A stretch of DNA of 36,478 bases from Sphaerochaeta sp. (GTDB lineage Bacteria; Spirochaetota; Spirochaetia; Sphaerochaetales; Sphaerochaetaceae): NCBI GenBank assembly GCA_028699215.1, contig JAQVVB010000003.1, forward strand, positions 1 to 36,478, written 5' to 3'. Shown here piece after piece: positions 15,538 to 24,159 of the stretch (position 1 is the first letter of the stretch; the number at the start of each line of letters is the position of its first letter). The position numbers and the translations under genes are program-made. Below the pieces are notes generated by a model. The model made no database searches, was not told the origin of the DNA, and saw only the letters and a list, made by a program, of their open reading frames with translations.

Positions 15538-17301
15538 ATGTTAGCTAAGGTACGAATGGTATGGAAGGCTCTTATAGAGGAGCAACTTGGAATATATGCA
15601 CGTTCAGTTTTGGGTGAGGAAGTAGCTCTTCCTCCTCTTTCTGTTCAGACTCCCCCGAAACCAGAACTGGGAGATCTTGCGTTTCCCCTCTTTGCCTATG
15701 CAAAAACTTTGAAAATCGCTCCACCTAAGCTGGCAGCAGAACTTAAGTCCCTTTTAGAGAAACGTGAAGACCGTCCGCTTGGAGATTTATTGGTTGCCGG
15801 TCCTTATCTGAATGTAAGAATCGATATGTCATCTTTGGCTACCGATCTGTGCAAGGAGATAGCTGAAAAGGGTACATCCTATGGAGAGAATGATTCTCTC
15901 AGTGGCAAGCGGGTGACCGTTGAATTCAGCTGCCCCAACACCAATAAGCCCCTGCATCTTGGGCACATGCGAAATGATAGCCTCGGGGAAAGTCTCTCAG
16001 CTATCCTCAAAGCCAACGGTGCGCTTGTTCGAAAGGTGAATCTCATCAACAATCGTGGAGTGCATATCTGCAAGTCCATGCTTGCGTATCAGAAGTTTGG
16101 CAATGGGGAAACCCCTGCTTCCACGAACATGAAGGGAGATCACTTTGTTGGCAAGTACTACGTACGTTTTGCCAACTGGGCGAAAGAGGATCCCACTGCT
16201 GAAGAGCAGGCCCAGATGATGCTCCAGAAATGGGAAGAAGGCGAAAGTGAAGTCATCAAACTCTGGGAGATGATGAACAAATGGACGCTTGATGGACTTG
16301 CTGAAAGTTATCAGAAGATGGGCATCAGTTTTGATGCATACTACTACGAATCACAGACCTACAAATTTGGTAAGGACGAAATTCTCAAGGGACTTGAGGA
16401 TGGCGTTTTCTATCGTGAAGAGGATGGGTCTGTTTGGGTTGACCTGGAAAGCATCAAATTGGATAAGAAGGTGCTTTTACGAAAAGACGGAACCAGTCTG
16501 TACATGACACAAGATGTAGGCACTGCCATCATGCGTCATAAGGATTGGCCGTTTGATTCTCTTGTGTATGTAGTGGCCAGTGAGCAGCAGTATCACTTCA
16601 AGGTGTTGTTCTATGTCCTTCAGCAGCTTGGGTATGATTGGGCGAAGGACCTTCACCATCTATCCTATGGAATGGTGAACCTTCCAGAAGGGAAGATGAA
16701 GAGTCGTGAAGGAACGGTTGTCGATGCCGACGAGTTGGTTTCCACCCTTACCGAGCTTGCAGCTGCAGAGATACACGTAAAGCAACGGGAAGCGTTGGTG
16801 GGCGATGTTGAAAAGACTTCTGCAAGCATTGCCTTGGGTGCCTTGAACTATTATCTGCTGCAGGTGACTCCTACCAAGGATATGATCTTCAACCCAGCTG
16901 AGTCCATCTCTTTCAATGGCAATACCGGTCCGTATCTTCAGTACATGGGAGCAAGGATTTGCAGCATGCTTGCCAAGTATGAACAAGAAGGTGGGGATAG
17001 TGAGGGCATTGGGTTTGACAGCAGTCTGCTTACCCTTGGCGATGAGCGGTCCTTGATCAAACAGCTTGCCTTGTATCCCGAGGTGGTGGCAAAAGCCGGT
17101 GAGGATTTTGATCCTTCTGAACTTTGTACCTATCTGTATGAGCTTTCAAGACTCTTTTCCAAGTGGTACCATGACAATCCTGTGCTCAAGGCAGGAAACA
17201 AGCAGCTGGTGCGCTCCAGGATCGAGTTGTCAAGAATGGTGCTCCAGGTATTGAAGAATGCGTTCGCTTTGGTGGGTATTCCCTTCCTTGAGGCCATGTA
17301 G
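15538..17301 (+). CDS. argS: Arginyl-tRNA synthetase
   Basis: 587 residues. An N-terminal additional domain binds the tRNA D-loop. The class I signature is seen as NTNKPLHLGHMRND near residues 136-149 (HLGH, a HIGH variant). The second signature GKMKSREG near 385 stands for KMSKS. The C-terminal DALR anticodon-binding domain ends the protein. It charges tRNA-Arg with arginine. AAGGA lies about 8 bases before the ATG. The stop codon is two bases from the stop of the convergent tetR gene. Confidence 0.96.
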   Translation: MLAKVRMVWKALIEEQLGIYARSVLGEEVALPPLSVQTPPKPELGDLAFPLFAYAKTLKIAPPKLAAELKSLLEKREDRPLGDLLVAGPYLNVRIDMSSLATDLCKEIAEKGTSYGENDSLSGKRVTVEFSCPNTNKPLHLGHMRNDSLGESLSAILKANGALVRKVNLINNRGVHICKSMLAYQKFGNGETPASTNMKGDHFVGKYYVRFANWAKEDPTAEEQAQMMLQKWEEGESEVIKLWEMMNKWTLDGLAESYQKMGISFDAYYYESQTYKFGKDEILKGLEDGVFYREEDGSVWVDLESIKLDKKVLLRKDGTSLYMTQDVGTAIMRHKDWPFDSLVYVVASEQQYHFKVLFYVLQQLGYDWAKDLHHLSYGMVNLPEGKMKSREGTVVDADELVSTLTELAAAEIHVKQREALVGDVEKTSASIALGALNYYLLQVTPTKDMIFNPAESISFNGNTGPYLQYMGARICSMLAKYEQEGGDSEGIGFDSSLLTLGDERSLIKQLALYPEVVAKAGEDFDPSELCTYLYELSRLFSKWYHDNPVLKAGNKQLVRSRIELSRMVLQVLKNAFALVGIPFLEAM

Positions 17302-17303
17302 AT

Positions 17304-17879
17304 TCAAACTCCGTTGTAGAGTGCACAGAATTTTGTAATGAAACGTTCTTCCTGCCAAGGGATGTCGGGATCTTTTCCGATCATCACCTTGGTGAGGAAG
17401 TTCTGTACTGTGGCGCTGAAGGTCAGTACCGCAAGATCCAGTTCTTCGATGTTCAGCCTTCTAGAGTCAGAGAGTTCCTCAAGGAGGATTCTACTCTGTC
17501 CTTCAAACATTTCAGAAAGCGTTCTGCTGATGGCTCCCGCTTCAGGGTGTGTGAGCTTCTCTGATTCAATGATTCGATAAAACCAATTCAAAGGCTCAGT
17601 GGTATACACTTCATGCCAGTGGTCCATCGCCCTGAAGAGTACTTCAGTGGCAGTTCCCGACAGCGAGATGGTTACCTGTTGGGAGAACGCGAGTTGCGTG
17701 CAGTAAGAGAAAAGTTCTTTGATCATGGTTTCTCGGCTGGCAAAATGGTGAAAGACCGAAGATTTGGTAATGCCGTTTTCACTGGCAAGATCTGAAATCG
17801 ATACTCGATCCAACCCTTTTTCAGAGGCCATTTTCAGAAGTGAATGAATGAGGTTTTGTTTTGTTGCTGTTCTATGCAT
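17304..17879 (-). CDS. TetR/AcrR-family transcriptional regulator
   Basis: 191 residues. The N-terminal helix-turn-helix covers about residues 10-55 with LDRVSISDLASENGITKSSVFHHFASRETMIKELF, where GITKSSVFHHF is the recognition region. The C-terminal ligand-binding part is helical and not diagnostic. The start at 17879 (MHRTATKQ) follows a -10 element by five bases; the TTG at 17936 would lie upstream of the promoter. The palindrome in its promoter spacer indicates autorepression. No typical target such as an efflux pump is adjacent; its divergent neighbour is rplU. Confidence 0.9.
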   Translation of the reverse strand: MHRTATKQNLIHSLLKMASEKGLDRVSISDLASENGITKSSVFHHFASRETMIKELFSYCTQLAFSQQVTISLSGTATEVLFRAMDHWHEVYTTEPLNWFYRIIESEKLTHPEAGAISRTLSEMFEGQSRILLEELSDSRRLNIEELDLAVLTFSATVQNFLTKVMIGKDPDIPWQEERFITKFCALYNGV

Positions 17880-17884
17880 ACTCA

Positions 17885-17914
17885 ATAGTAACCTATCGGT
17901 CGGTAGGTTTTCAA
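17885..17914 (-). promoter_or_regulatory. Promoter of tetR, leaderless type
   Basis: On the minus strand: -35 TTGAAA (17914-17909), 18-base spacer, -10 TACTAT (17890-17885), five bases, then ATG at 17879. There is no ribosome binding site. The spacer is filled by the palindromic operator. Confidence 0.6.
17890..17909. promoter_or_regulatory. TetR-family operator, autoregulatory
   Basis: A 20-base imperfect palindrome with arms AACCTA (17890-17895) and TAGGTT (17904-17909) around a CGGTCGG core; 8 of 10 positions pair. It resembles the ACCGACCGGTCGGT type of site bound by many TetR proteins. It occupies the -35/-10 spacer of tetR, a standard place for repression. Confidence 0.65.
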
Positions 17915-17956
17915 GTGCTTTTTCTTTGTTTTTCAATCAATTACTTAAAAAACGGG

Positions 17957-17986
17957 TTGAAAGTAGGTTTTGATTCATGCTATACA
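17957..17986 (+). promoter_or_regulatory. Promoter of the rplU-rpmA-obg operon
   Basis: -35 TTGAAA (17957-17962), 18-base spacer, -10 TATACA (17981-17986). The predicted leader to rplU is about 30 bases and contains AAGGA. It lies about 48 bases from the tetR operator. Confidence 0.55.
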
Positions 17987-18022
17987 AATGGGGACAAACT
18001 AAATGTAAGGATGAATATCGAC

Positions 18023-18337
18023 ATGTACGCACTTGTAGAGATTCTCGGAAAGCAGTACAAAGCAGTCGAAGGCGAAACCGTCCGAGTTGATTATATCAGC
18101 AAGGAAGTGGCAGGCGCTTCGCTCGAGTACAATACTGTTCTCGCCATTGTGGATGAGAACAATGCAAAGTTTGGCACCCCCTATGTAGCAGATGCGAAAG
18201 TCAAAGCGACTCTCGTTGAGGACGTCAAGGGTGACAAGATCAGAGTGTTCAAGAAAGAACGCCGCAAAGGTTATACCAAGACTCAGGGTCATCGTCAGCG
18301 GTATACACTGATCTCCATTGATCAGATCATCGCATAA
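18023..18337 (+). CDS. rplU: 50S ribosomal protein L21
   Basis: 104 residues. The start MYALVEILGKQYKAVEGETV and the end KERRKGYTKTQGHRQRYT are the conserved ends of L21, a small protein of the large subunit that contacts 23S rRNA. I chose the ATG at 18023: AAGGA (18007-18011) is well placed for it, whereas the ATG at 18011 directly overlaps that site. It is the first gene of the rplU-rpmA-obg operon, 12 bases before rpmA. Confidence 0.96.
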   Translation: MYALVEILGKQYKAVEGETVRVDYISKEVAGASLEYNTVLAIVDENNAKFGTPYVADAKVKATLVEDVKGDKIRVFKKERRKGYTKTQGHRQRYTLISIDQIIA

Positions 18338-18349
18338 GGAGGAAGAAAA

Positions 18350-19728
<1,379 letters not shown>

Positions 19729-19739
19729 GGGGGATGGAT

Positions 19740-20378
19740 GTGGCTACCTCAGTTATGACAGCCATGTTTGGAGGAAGTTTTGATCCTGTTCATTTAGGTC
19801 ATCTTCATTTGGTGCATACGGTGGTTCAGACCATGAACTATCGTAGGTTCATTTTCATTCCCGTTGCTCAAAATAATTTCAAACGGAGTGCACGCTTGGC
19901 AGAAGCCCATCATCGGCTTGCCATGCTGCAACTCAGTTTTGAAGCCTATGAGAGACTGTATCCTGAAGATCCTCCTTTGGAACTGGTCACTGACGCTTGT
20001 GAAATAGAACGTGGTGGCGTCTCTTATACTTATGACACGGTCAAGCATCTTTACTTACAGTACAGCGTCAAAGGCCGTATCGGTTTGGTGATGGGGGATG
20101 ACCTTCTTGGCGATCTTCCCCGATGGCATGAATATGAAGCACTCAAGGAGCTGGTTTCTTTTGTTGTTATCCGTAGAAAACCAGAATCAGCGGTTTTTTC
20201 AGATTTGGCAGTTGATCTTGAGTATATTGACAATACAGTGTATGAAGATTCTTCTACAGCCATTCGAAAAGCCTGTTCTGTTTTACAAGGAGATGAACGC
20301 TTGTCTCCTTCAATCCGCGCTCTGATGTGTGAGGAGGTTGCTGACTATGTTCAGCAGTACAAGTTATACCGAACTTGA
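19740..20378 (+). CDS. nadD: Nicotinate-nucleotide adenylyltransferase
   Basis: About 212 residues. The nucleotidyltransferase motif MFGGSFDPVHLGHLHL lies at the N-terminus and DSSTAIRKA (family form ISSTxIR) near the C-terminus. NadD joins nicotinate mononucleotide and ATP to make deamido-NAD. The start is uncertain: AAGGGGG at 19726-19732 best fits the GTG at 19740; the ATG at 19734 touches that site, and the ATG at 19755 is 22 bases away but also gives a typical N-terminus. The gene starts just after the obg stop and overlaps yqeK by 32 bases. Confidence 0.93.
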   Translation: MATSVMTAMFGGSFDPVHLGHLHLVHTVVQTMNYRRFIFIPVAQNNFKRSARLAEAHHRLAMLQLSFEAYERLYPEDPPLELVTDACEIERGGVSYTYDTVKHLYLQYSVKGRIGLVMGDDLLGDLPRWHEYEALKELVSFVVIRRKPESAVFSDLAVDLEYIDNTVYEDSSTAIRKACSVLQGDERLSPSIRALMCEEVADYVQQYKLYRT

Positions 20379-20931
20379 GGAATTCCTTCGTACACAGATG
20401 AGTGAGAAGCGCTTTCTTCACAGCAAAAAAACAGCCGAAACGTGCGTCACCCTTGCAGAACAATTTCATGAAGACCTTTCACCCTCGTTGTGTTACCTCT
20501 GTGGGTTGGTTCATGACTTGGTAAGGGAGTGGAGCAATGAAAAGCTTGTAAGATATGCTCAAGAACATGCACTTGTATTGGAAAAGGAAGAAATGCTTCT
20601 TCCTCAGTTGTTGCATGGACCGGTAGCTGCCCATCTGTTGCAAAAAGAAGGCTATGATCCGTCGCTCTGTTTGGCTGTTCGTTACCATACCTTGGGCAAT
20701 GTAGCGATGGGGCGCTTGGGATTGGTCCTCTTCATAGCAGACTATCTGGAACCTGGAAGAACACACCTAGCAGAGGTTACTCGGCAAAAATTGCTTTCTC
20801 TTCCTTCTTTGGAAGCGATATGCCTGCAGATTCTTTATATGCAGGAAGCTTATTTCTCTAAGCATGAAAAGTGTAAGGCTGTAAGTTCTTCTGCTTTGGA
20901 GACCTATTTGCAGGGGGGAGGCCGGCTGTGA
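20347..20931 (+). CDS. yqeK: HD-domain hydrolase YqeK, probable diadenosine tetraphosphatase
   Basis: 194 residues. Metal-binding HD-domain residues appear as HSKKTAE near residue 25, GLVHDLVREW (the HD pair) near 56, HGPVAAHLL near 92 and AVRYHTLG near 113, with IADYLEPGR after them, as in YqeK. Characterised YqeK proteins split Ap4A to two ADP. AGGAGG (20333-20338) 8 bases before the ATG at 20347 fixes the start within the end of nadD. Position between nadD and rsfS is the classic context. Confidence 0.92.
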   Translation: MFSSTSYTELEEFLRTQMSEKRFLHSKKTAETCVTLAEQFHEDLSPSLCYLCGLVHDLVREWSNEKLVRYAQEHALVLEKEEMLLPQLLHGPVAAHLLQKEGYDPSLCLAVRYHTLGNVAMGRLGLVLFIADYLEPGRTHLAEVTRQKLLSLPSLEAICLQILYMQEAYFSKHEKCKAVSSSALETYLQGGGRL

Positions 20932-21497
20932 AGAGAATCATCCTTTACCTGCTTTTGGTTGTTCCTCTTCTGGTAGGGTGTAAAGATGATGCATTCGAAG
21001 CCTGGTATGGAGATTTTGAGACGGAAACGGTTGCCTTGGTCATTCAAGATGATCTGTTGTTGGTGTTGAGTATTCCAGACTCCCTTGTTCAGGGCTATAT
21101 GATGTACACGCAGAAGGAATACGAGCAGGCTGTGGAAGAGCTGTTGGGGGTTTCTTCTGCTGGAGTGTTCGGATCGAATGCGAAAAACCTGCAGACCCTC
21201 CGAGATCTGACTTCCACCCTTGCCAGCGAGACCCTTGGTATCGATAGGACAATGGTTACTGATGAACAGCGGTTGCAAACACTTAAGATGCACGCAAACG
21301 TATTGAGGAAAACGGGTTTCACCGATACACTTGAAAGCCTGATAGGTTTATCAGGTGGTTTGGAATTGCTTGAGGCTGTGAAATACTGCCATGCTTATGA
21401 TATAGGGCAGTTTGTTGCGATAGAAACATCGAATGATTGGGAAGCGCTCAAAGATTACCTTAGCCAATGGCTTAAAGGAGCTCTGCTTCTCACGTGA
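20928..21497 (+). CDS. Predicted lipoprotein of unknown function
   Basis: 189 residues starting at a GTG that overlaps the yqeK stop, with GGGAGG upstream. Residues 1-18 form a short lipoprotein signal: a Lys-Arg start, a Leu/Val core and a lipobox LVGC with the cysteine at about 18, then acidic KDDAFEAW. The rest is soluble, partly helical and Leu-rich; I see no known catalytic motif. In other spirochaetes and in Firmicutes this place between yqeK and rsfS is often held by a LytR-CpsA-Psr protein, but the conserved Asp/Arg motifs of that family are not visible. It may be an unrelated or strongly degenerate replacement. Confidence 0.75.
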   Translation: MKRIILYLLLVVPLLVGCKDDAFEAWYGDFETETVALVIQDDLLLVLSIPDSLVQGYMMYTQKEYEQAVEELLGVSSAGVFGSNAKNLQTLRDLTSTLASETLGIDRTMVTDEQRLQTLKMHANVLRKTGFTDTLESLIGLSGGLELLEAVKYCHAYDIGQFVAIETSNDWEALKDYLSQWLKGALLLT

Positions 21498-21511
21498 AGG
21501 AGTAATATACG

Positions 21512-21850
21512 ATGAATGATTTAGTGGGAGCCAATGCGAATACAATTGGTCAGTTTCTAGAGGATCACAAATGTAAGGATGTCAATATCATTGATGTCAG
21601 CGGAGAGTGTTCCTGGGCTGACTGTTTAATCATTGGGACGGTAAACAGTGTTGGTCATCTCAAGGGCGTGGCCCATGAGTTGTGGGCTGAACTCAATGAT
21701 TTGGGATTACAGGTCGCCAACCGCCATAAGAATCCTCAAGGGGATGGTTGGGAGCTGATCGACTGCGGAGATATCGTGGTGCACTTGATGAGCCCCGAGC
21801 TGAGGGATTTCTACTCCCTTGAGAAGCTTTGGCAGAAAAAAGACCTCTAA
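21512..21850 (+). CDS. rsfS: Ribosomal silencing factor RsfS
   Basis: 112 residues. The family pattern is clear: NIIDVSGECSWADCLIIGTVNSVGHLKGVA, then GDGWELIDCGDIVVHLMSPELRDFYSLEKLW at the C-terminus. RsfS binds L14 on the large subunit and blocks subunit joining when nutrients are poor. AAGGAG lies 10 bases before the ATG. It is the last gene of the operon and is followed 10 bases later by a perfect terminator stem. Confidence 0.95.
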   Translation: MNDLVGANANTIGQFLEDHKCKDVNIIDVSGECSWADCLIIGTVNSVGHLKGVAHELWAELNDLGLQVANRHKNPQGDGWELIDCGDIVVHLMSPELRDFYSLEKLWQKKDL

Positions 21851-21860
21851 AAACATGCAA

Positions 21861-21884
21861 AAAGAGGCCGGTGACGGCCTCTTT
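21861..21884. terminator. Bidirectional intrinsic terminator between rsfS and the LacI gene
   Basis: AAAGAGGCCG (21861-21870) and CGGCCTCTTT (21875-21884) pair perfectly over 10 bases around a GTGA loop. The outer A/T pairs give T-rich tails in both directions. It should end both the rplU-rsfS transcript and the oppositely oriented sugar operon. Confidence 0.88.
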
Positions 21885-21889
21885 GCTTG

Positions 21890-22924
21890 CTAGTCCTCAA
21901 TATTCTCGGGGATTTTGATGATGGTCTTGGTGATGGTGTCTTCCATAGGGGTCTTTCCTTCACTCATGAGATGAGAGAACAGCTTCTGTATGGCAATATA
22001 GCCTTGCTGACGGGGTTCCTGACAAAGGGTGAAAGATATGATGCCTTGCTTTACCAAGGCTTTGGTGGACGGTATGTCGTCGAACGACATCACCTTGAGA
22101 TGATCTTGCATGTGCAGATGCATGATTGCTTCGCAAGCACCTTTGACTCCTGCCGCTGCAATGAAGACACAGTTGATCTGGGGATTTTGCTTTAGACATT
22201 CGCTTGTCAGGGTAAAGGCTTGTTCGTCATCGTCCATACTCTCCAACAAACATACGACTTCAAAATTCATCTTATGGGCCTCTAGGCCTTCAGTGAACCC
22301 TTTGATTCGTTCATTGTGACCCTTGATGTGGAAAGAACCAGTGACAATCAAGATGAAGAGTTTCTCTTCGTTGTTCATCATGGATAGCAAACCCGCCGCA
22401 GTTCTTCCTCCATGTGTGTAGTCAGGTCCTACATAGCACAACCTTCCCGTTGAAGTGATGTCGGTGTTGACGGTGATCACCGGAAGGCCTGAGATCACGA
22501 TATCATCAATGGCCTCCTTTACCTCTGGAACATCAATAGAGGTGATGCAGAGGCCTTGATAACGATTGTCTTTCAGACGTTTGATCGCTTCAAGGTGGAT
22601 GTTCTTGTCAAAGGATTTGACTTGTAGGACATCGATTGAAACCCCATAGTCGGCAAGTTCTTTTTCTCCCAAGTGGATTCCAGCAATCAGATCATTGAAG
22701 AAAGGGTTTCCTATGCTGGGGAGCAAACAGCCGAATCGTATCGGTTGCTTCCGTGCCGCCAAGACCTTTCCTGCACGATTAGGGGAGAATCCCATCTCTT
22801 TTGCGATGGAATTCACCCGTTCGGCAACCTCAGCATTCACCCCTTTGCGGTTGTGTAGGACACGGTCTACCGTTCCTCGTGAGACTTCTGCTTTTCTTGC
22901 AATATCTTTGATTGTTACAGCCAA
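21890..22924 (-). CDS. LacI-family transcriptional regulator of the adjacent sugar operon
   Basis: 344 residues. The N-terminal helix-turn-helix TIKDIARKAEVSRGTVDRVLHN (residues 4-25) is followed by the hinge and a periplasmic-binding-protein-like sensor domain starting IRFGCLLPSIGNPFFNDLIAG. The GTVDRVL form is frequent in regulators of ChvE/RbsB-like transporters. The start is TTG with AAGGAT (22936-22931) 6 bases upstream; the next in-frame ATG would remove the whole DNA-binding domain. It lies 53 bases after mmsB on the same strand, so the operon seems to encode its own regulator. Its likely target is the palindrome at 26972-26983. Confidence 0.92.
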   Translation of the reverse strand: MAVTIKDIARKAEVSRGTVDRVLHNRKGVNAEVAERVNSIAKEMGFSPNRAGKVLAARKQPIRFGCLLPSIGNPFFNDLIAGIHLGEKELADYGVSIDVLQVKSFDKNIHLEAIKRLKDNRYQGLCITSIDVPEVKEAIDDIVISGLPVITVNTDITSTGRLCYVGPDYTHGGRTAAGLLSMMNNEEKLFILIVTGSFHIKGHNERIKGFTEGLEAHKMNFEVVCLLESMDDDEQAFTLTSECLKQNPQINCVFIAAAGVKGACEAIMHLHMQDHLKVMSFDDIPSTKALVKQGIISFTLCQEPRQQGYIAIQKLFSHLMSEGKTPMEDTITKTIIKIPENIED

Positions 22925-22977
22925 TTTTTTATCCTTGAAGCAAGAATAGCCAACAATGAACCAAGATTCAATCTATT

Positions 22978-24159
22978 TTAGTTTGCCTTGACCCGTTTCT
23001 TGCTGAGCACATCAAAGACAACTGCGGCTAAGAGTACGGTACCCTTCACAGCTTTTTGCCAGTTGGAATCAATGCCAAGAATCGACATTCCATTATTCAT
23101 GACACCCATGAAAATGGCTCCAATCACCGCTCCACCTATTGTACCTGTGCCACCATAGGCTGATGCGCCTCCAATGAAACAGGATCCGATGGCATCCAAT
23201 TCATAGCTGTCACCTGCTGAAGGAGTTGCGGAGTTGAAACGCGCCACACACACCAAGGCTGCAACAGCCGAAAGGAAGCCCATGTTTGCATAGGCGAAAA
23301 AGAGCACTCTGTTTGTGTTGATTCCTGACAATTTGGTTGCTTTTTCATTTCCCCCGAGCGAGTAGAGATGCCGTCCAGGAACTGTCCTTGAAGTGAAATA
23401 GCTGTAAAACAGCACAATGGCAGCTAATAGAATCAAGACAACGGGGATACCTTTGTGTCTTCCCAGAAGTGAGAATACAAACAAAGCTGCACCACAAATC
23501 AAGATCAATCGGATGATGACGGATGGTAAGGACTCGACGGTATACCCTTTCTTGGTTTTCTTGTAGCGATCGAAGAATGTGTACACAAGATAGACCAGAC
23601 ATATAAGGATTCCTACAATCAACGTGACTGTAAAAACGATTTCAGAGGATGCATTTGCAGGGAGGAAGCTGGTGAAGTACTTCTGATAATTCGCTGGAAA
23701 CGGTGAGATGGTCAATCCATTGAGTATCAACAATGCAACACCTCTCCAGAGAAGCATACCTGCCAAGGTAACGATAAATGGAGGAATCCGTACATAAGCA
23801 ATCCAGAATCCTTGCCAGGCTCCAATTGCCAATCCAACCAAGAGACAGATGATGATGGAAACAAATATGTTCATGTGCAGGTTTACAATCAGGGTACCTG
23901 CAACCGCTCCAACCAGTGCTACGATTGAACCAACCGACAAGTCGATGTTCCCTCCAGTGAGAATACATAGAAGCATTCCCGAGGCGAGAATGACAACATA
24001 CGCGTTCTGGCTGATGAGATTGGAGATATTGGCAGGGGCGAAGAGAGAACCAATTCCTCTGGAGGAAATTAAGATCTGAAACAGCAACATCGTAGACAAC
24101 AATGCAATGAGCATAGAGTTCTTTTTCAAAATATTCTTGATATTTCCGCTTTTAGTCAA
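22978..24159 (-). CDS. mmsB: Multiple-monosaccharide ABC transporter permease (GguB/XylH type)
   Basis: 393 residues, about ten membrane segments, with the permease signature GGNIDLSVGSIVALVGAVAG near residue 80 and a C-terminal GGASAYGGTGTIGGAVIGA segment, as in XylH/GguB. I place the start at the TTG at 24159, which overlaps the mmsA stop as TTGA and has AAGGAG (24175-24170) 10 bases upstream. The ATG at 24195 would lie deep in mmsA without a good site. It forms the membrane channel for the ATPase and ChvE-type binding protein encoded just upstream. Confidence 0.92.
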   Translation of the reverse strand: MTKSGNIKNILKKNSMLIALLSTMLLFQILISSRGIGSLFAPANISNLISQNAYVVILASGMLLCILTGGNIDLSVGSIVALVGAVAGTLIVNLHMNIFVSIIICLLVGLAIGAWQGFWIAYVRIPPFIVTLAGMLLWRGVALLILNGLTISPFPANYQKYFTSFLPANASSEIVFTVTLIVGILICLVYLVYTFFDRYKKTKKGYTVESLPSVIIRLILICGAALFVFSLLGRHKGIPVVLILLAAIVLFYSYFTSRTVPGRHLYSLGGNEKATKLSGINTNRVLFFAYANMGFLSAVAALVCVARFNSATPSAGDSYELDAIGSCFIGGASAYGGTGTIGGAVIGAIFMGVMNNGMSILGIDSNWQKAVKGTVLLAAVVFDVLSKKRVKAN

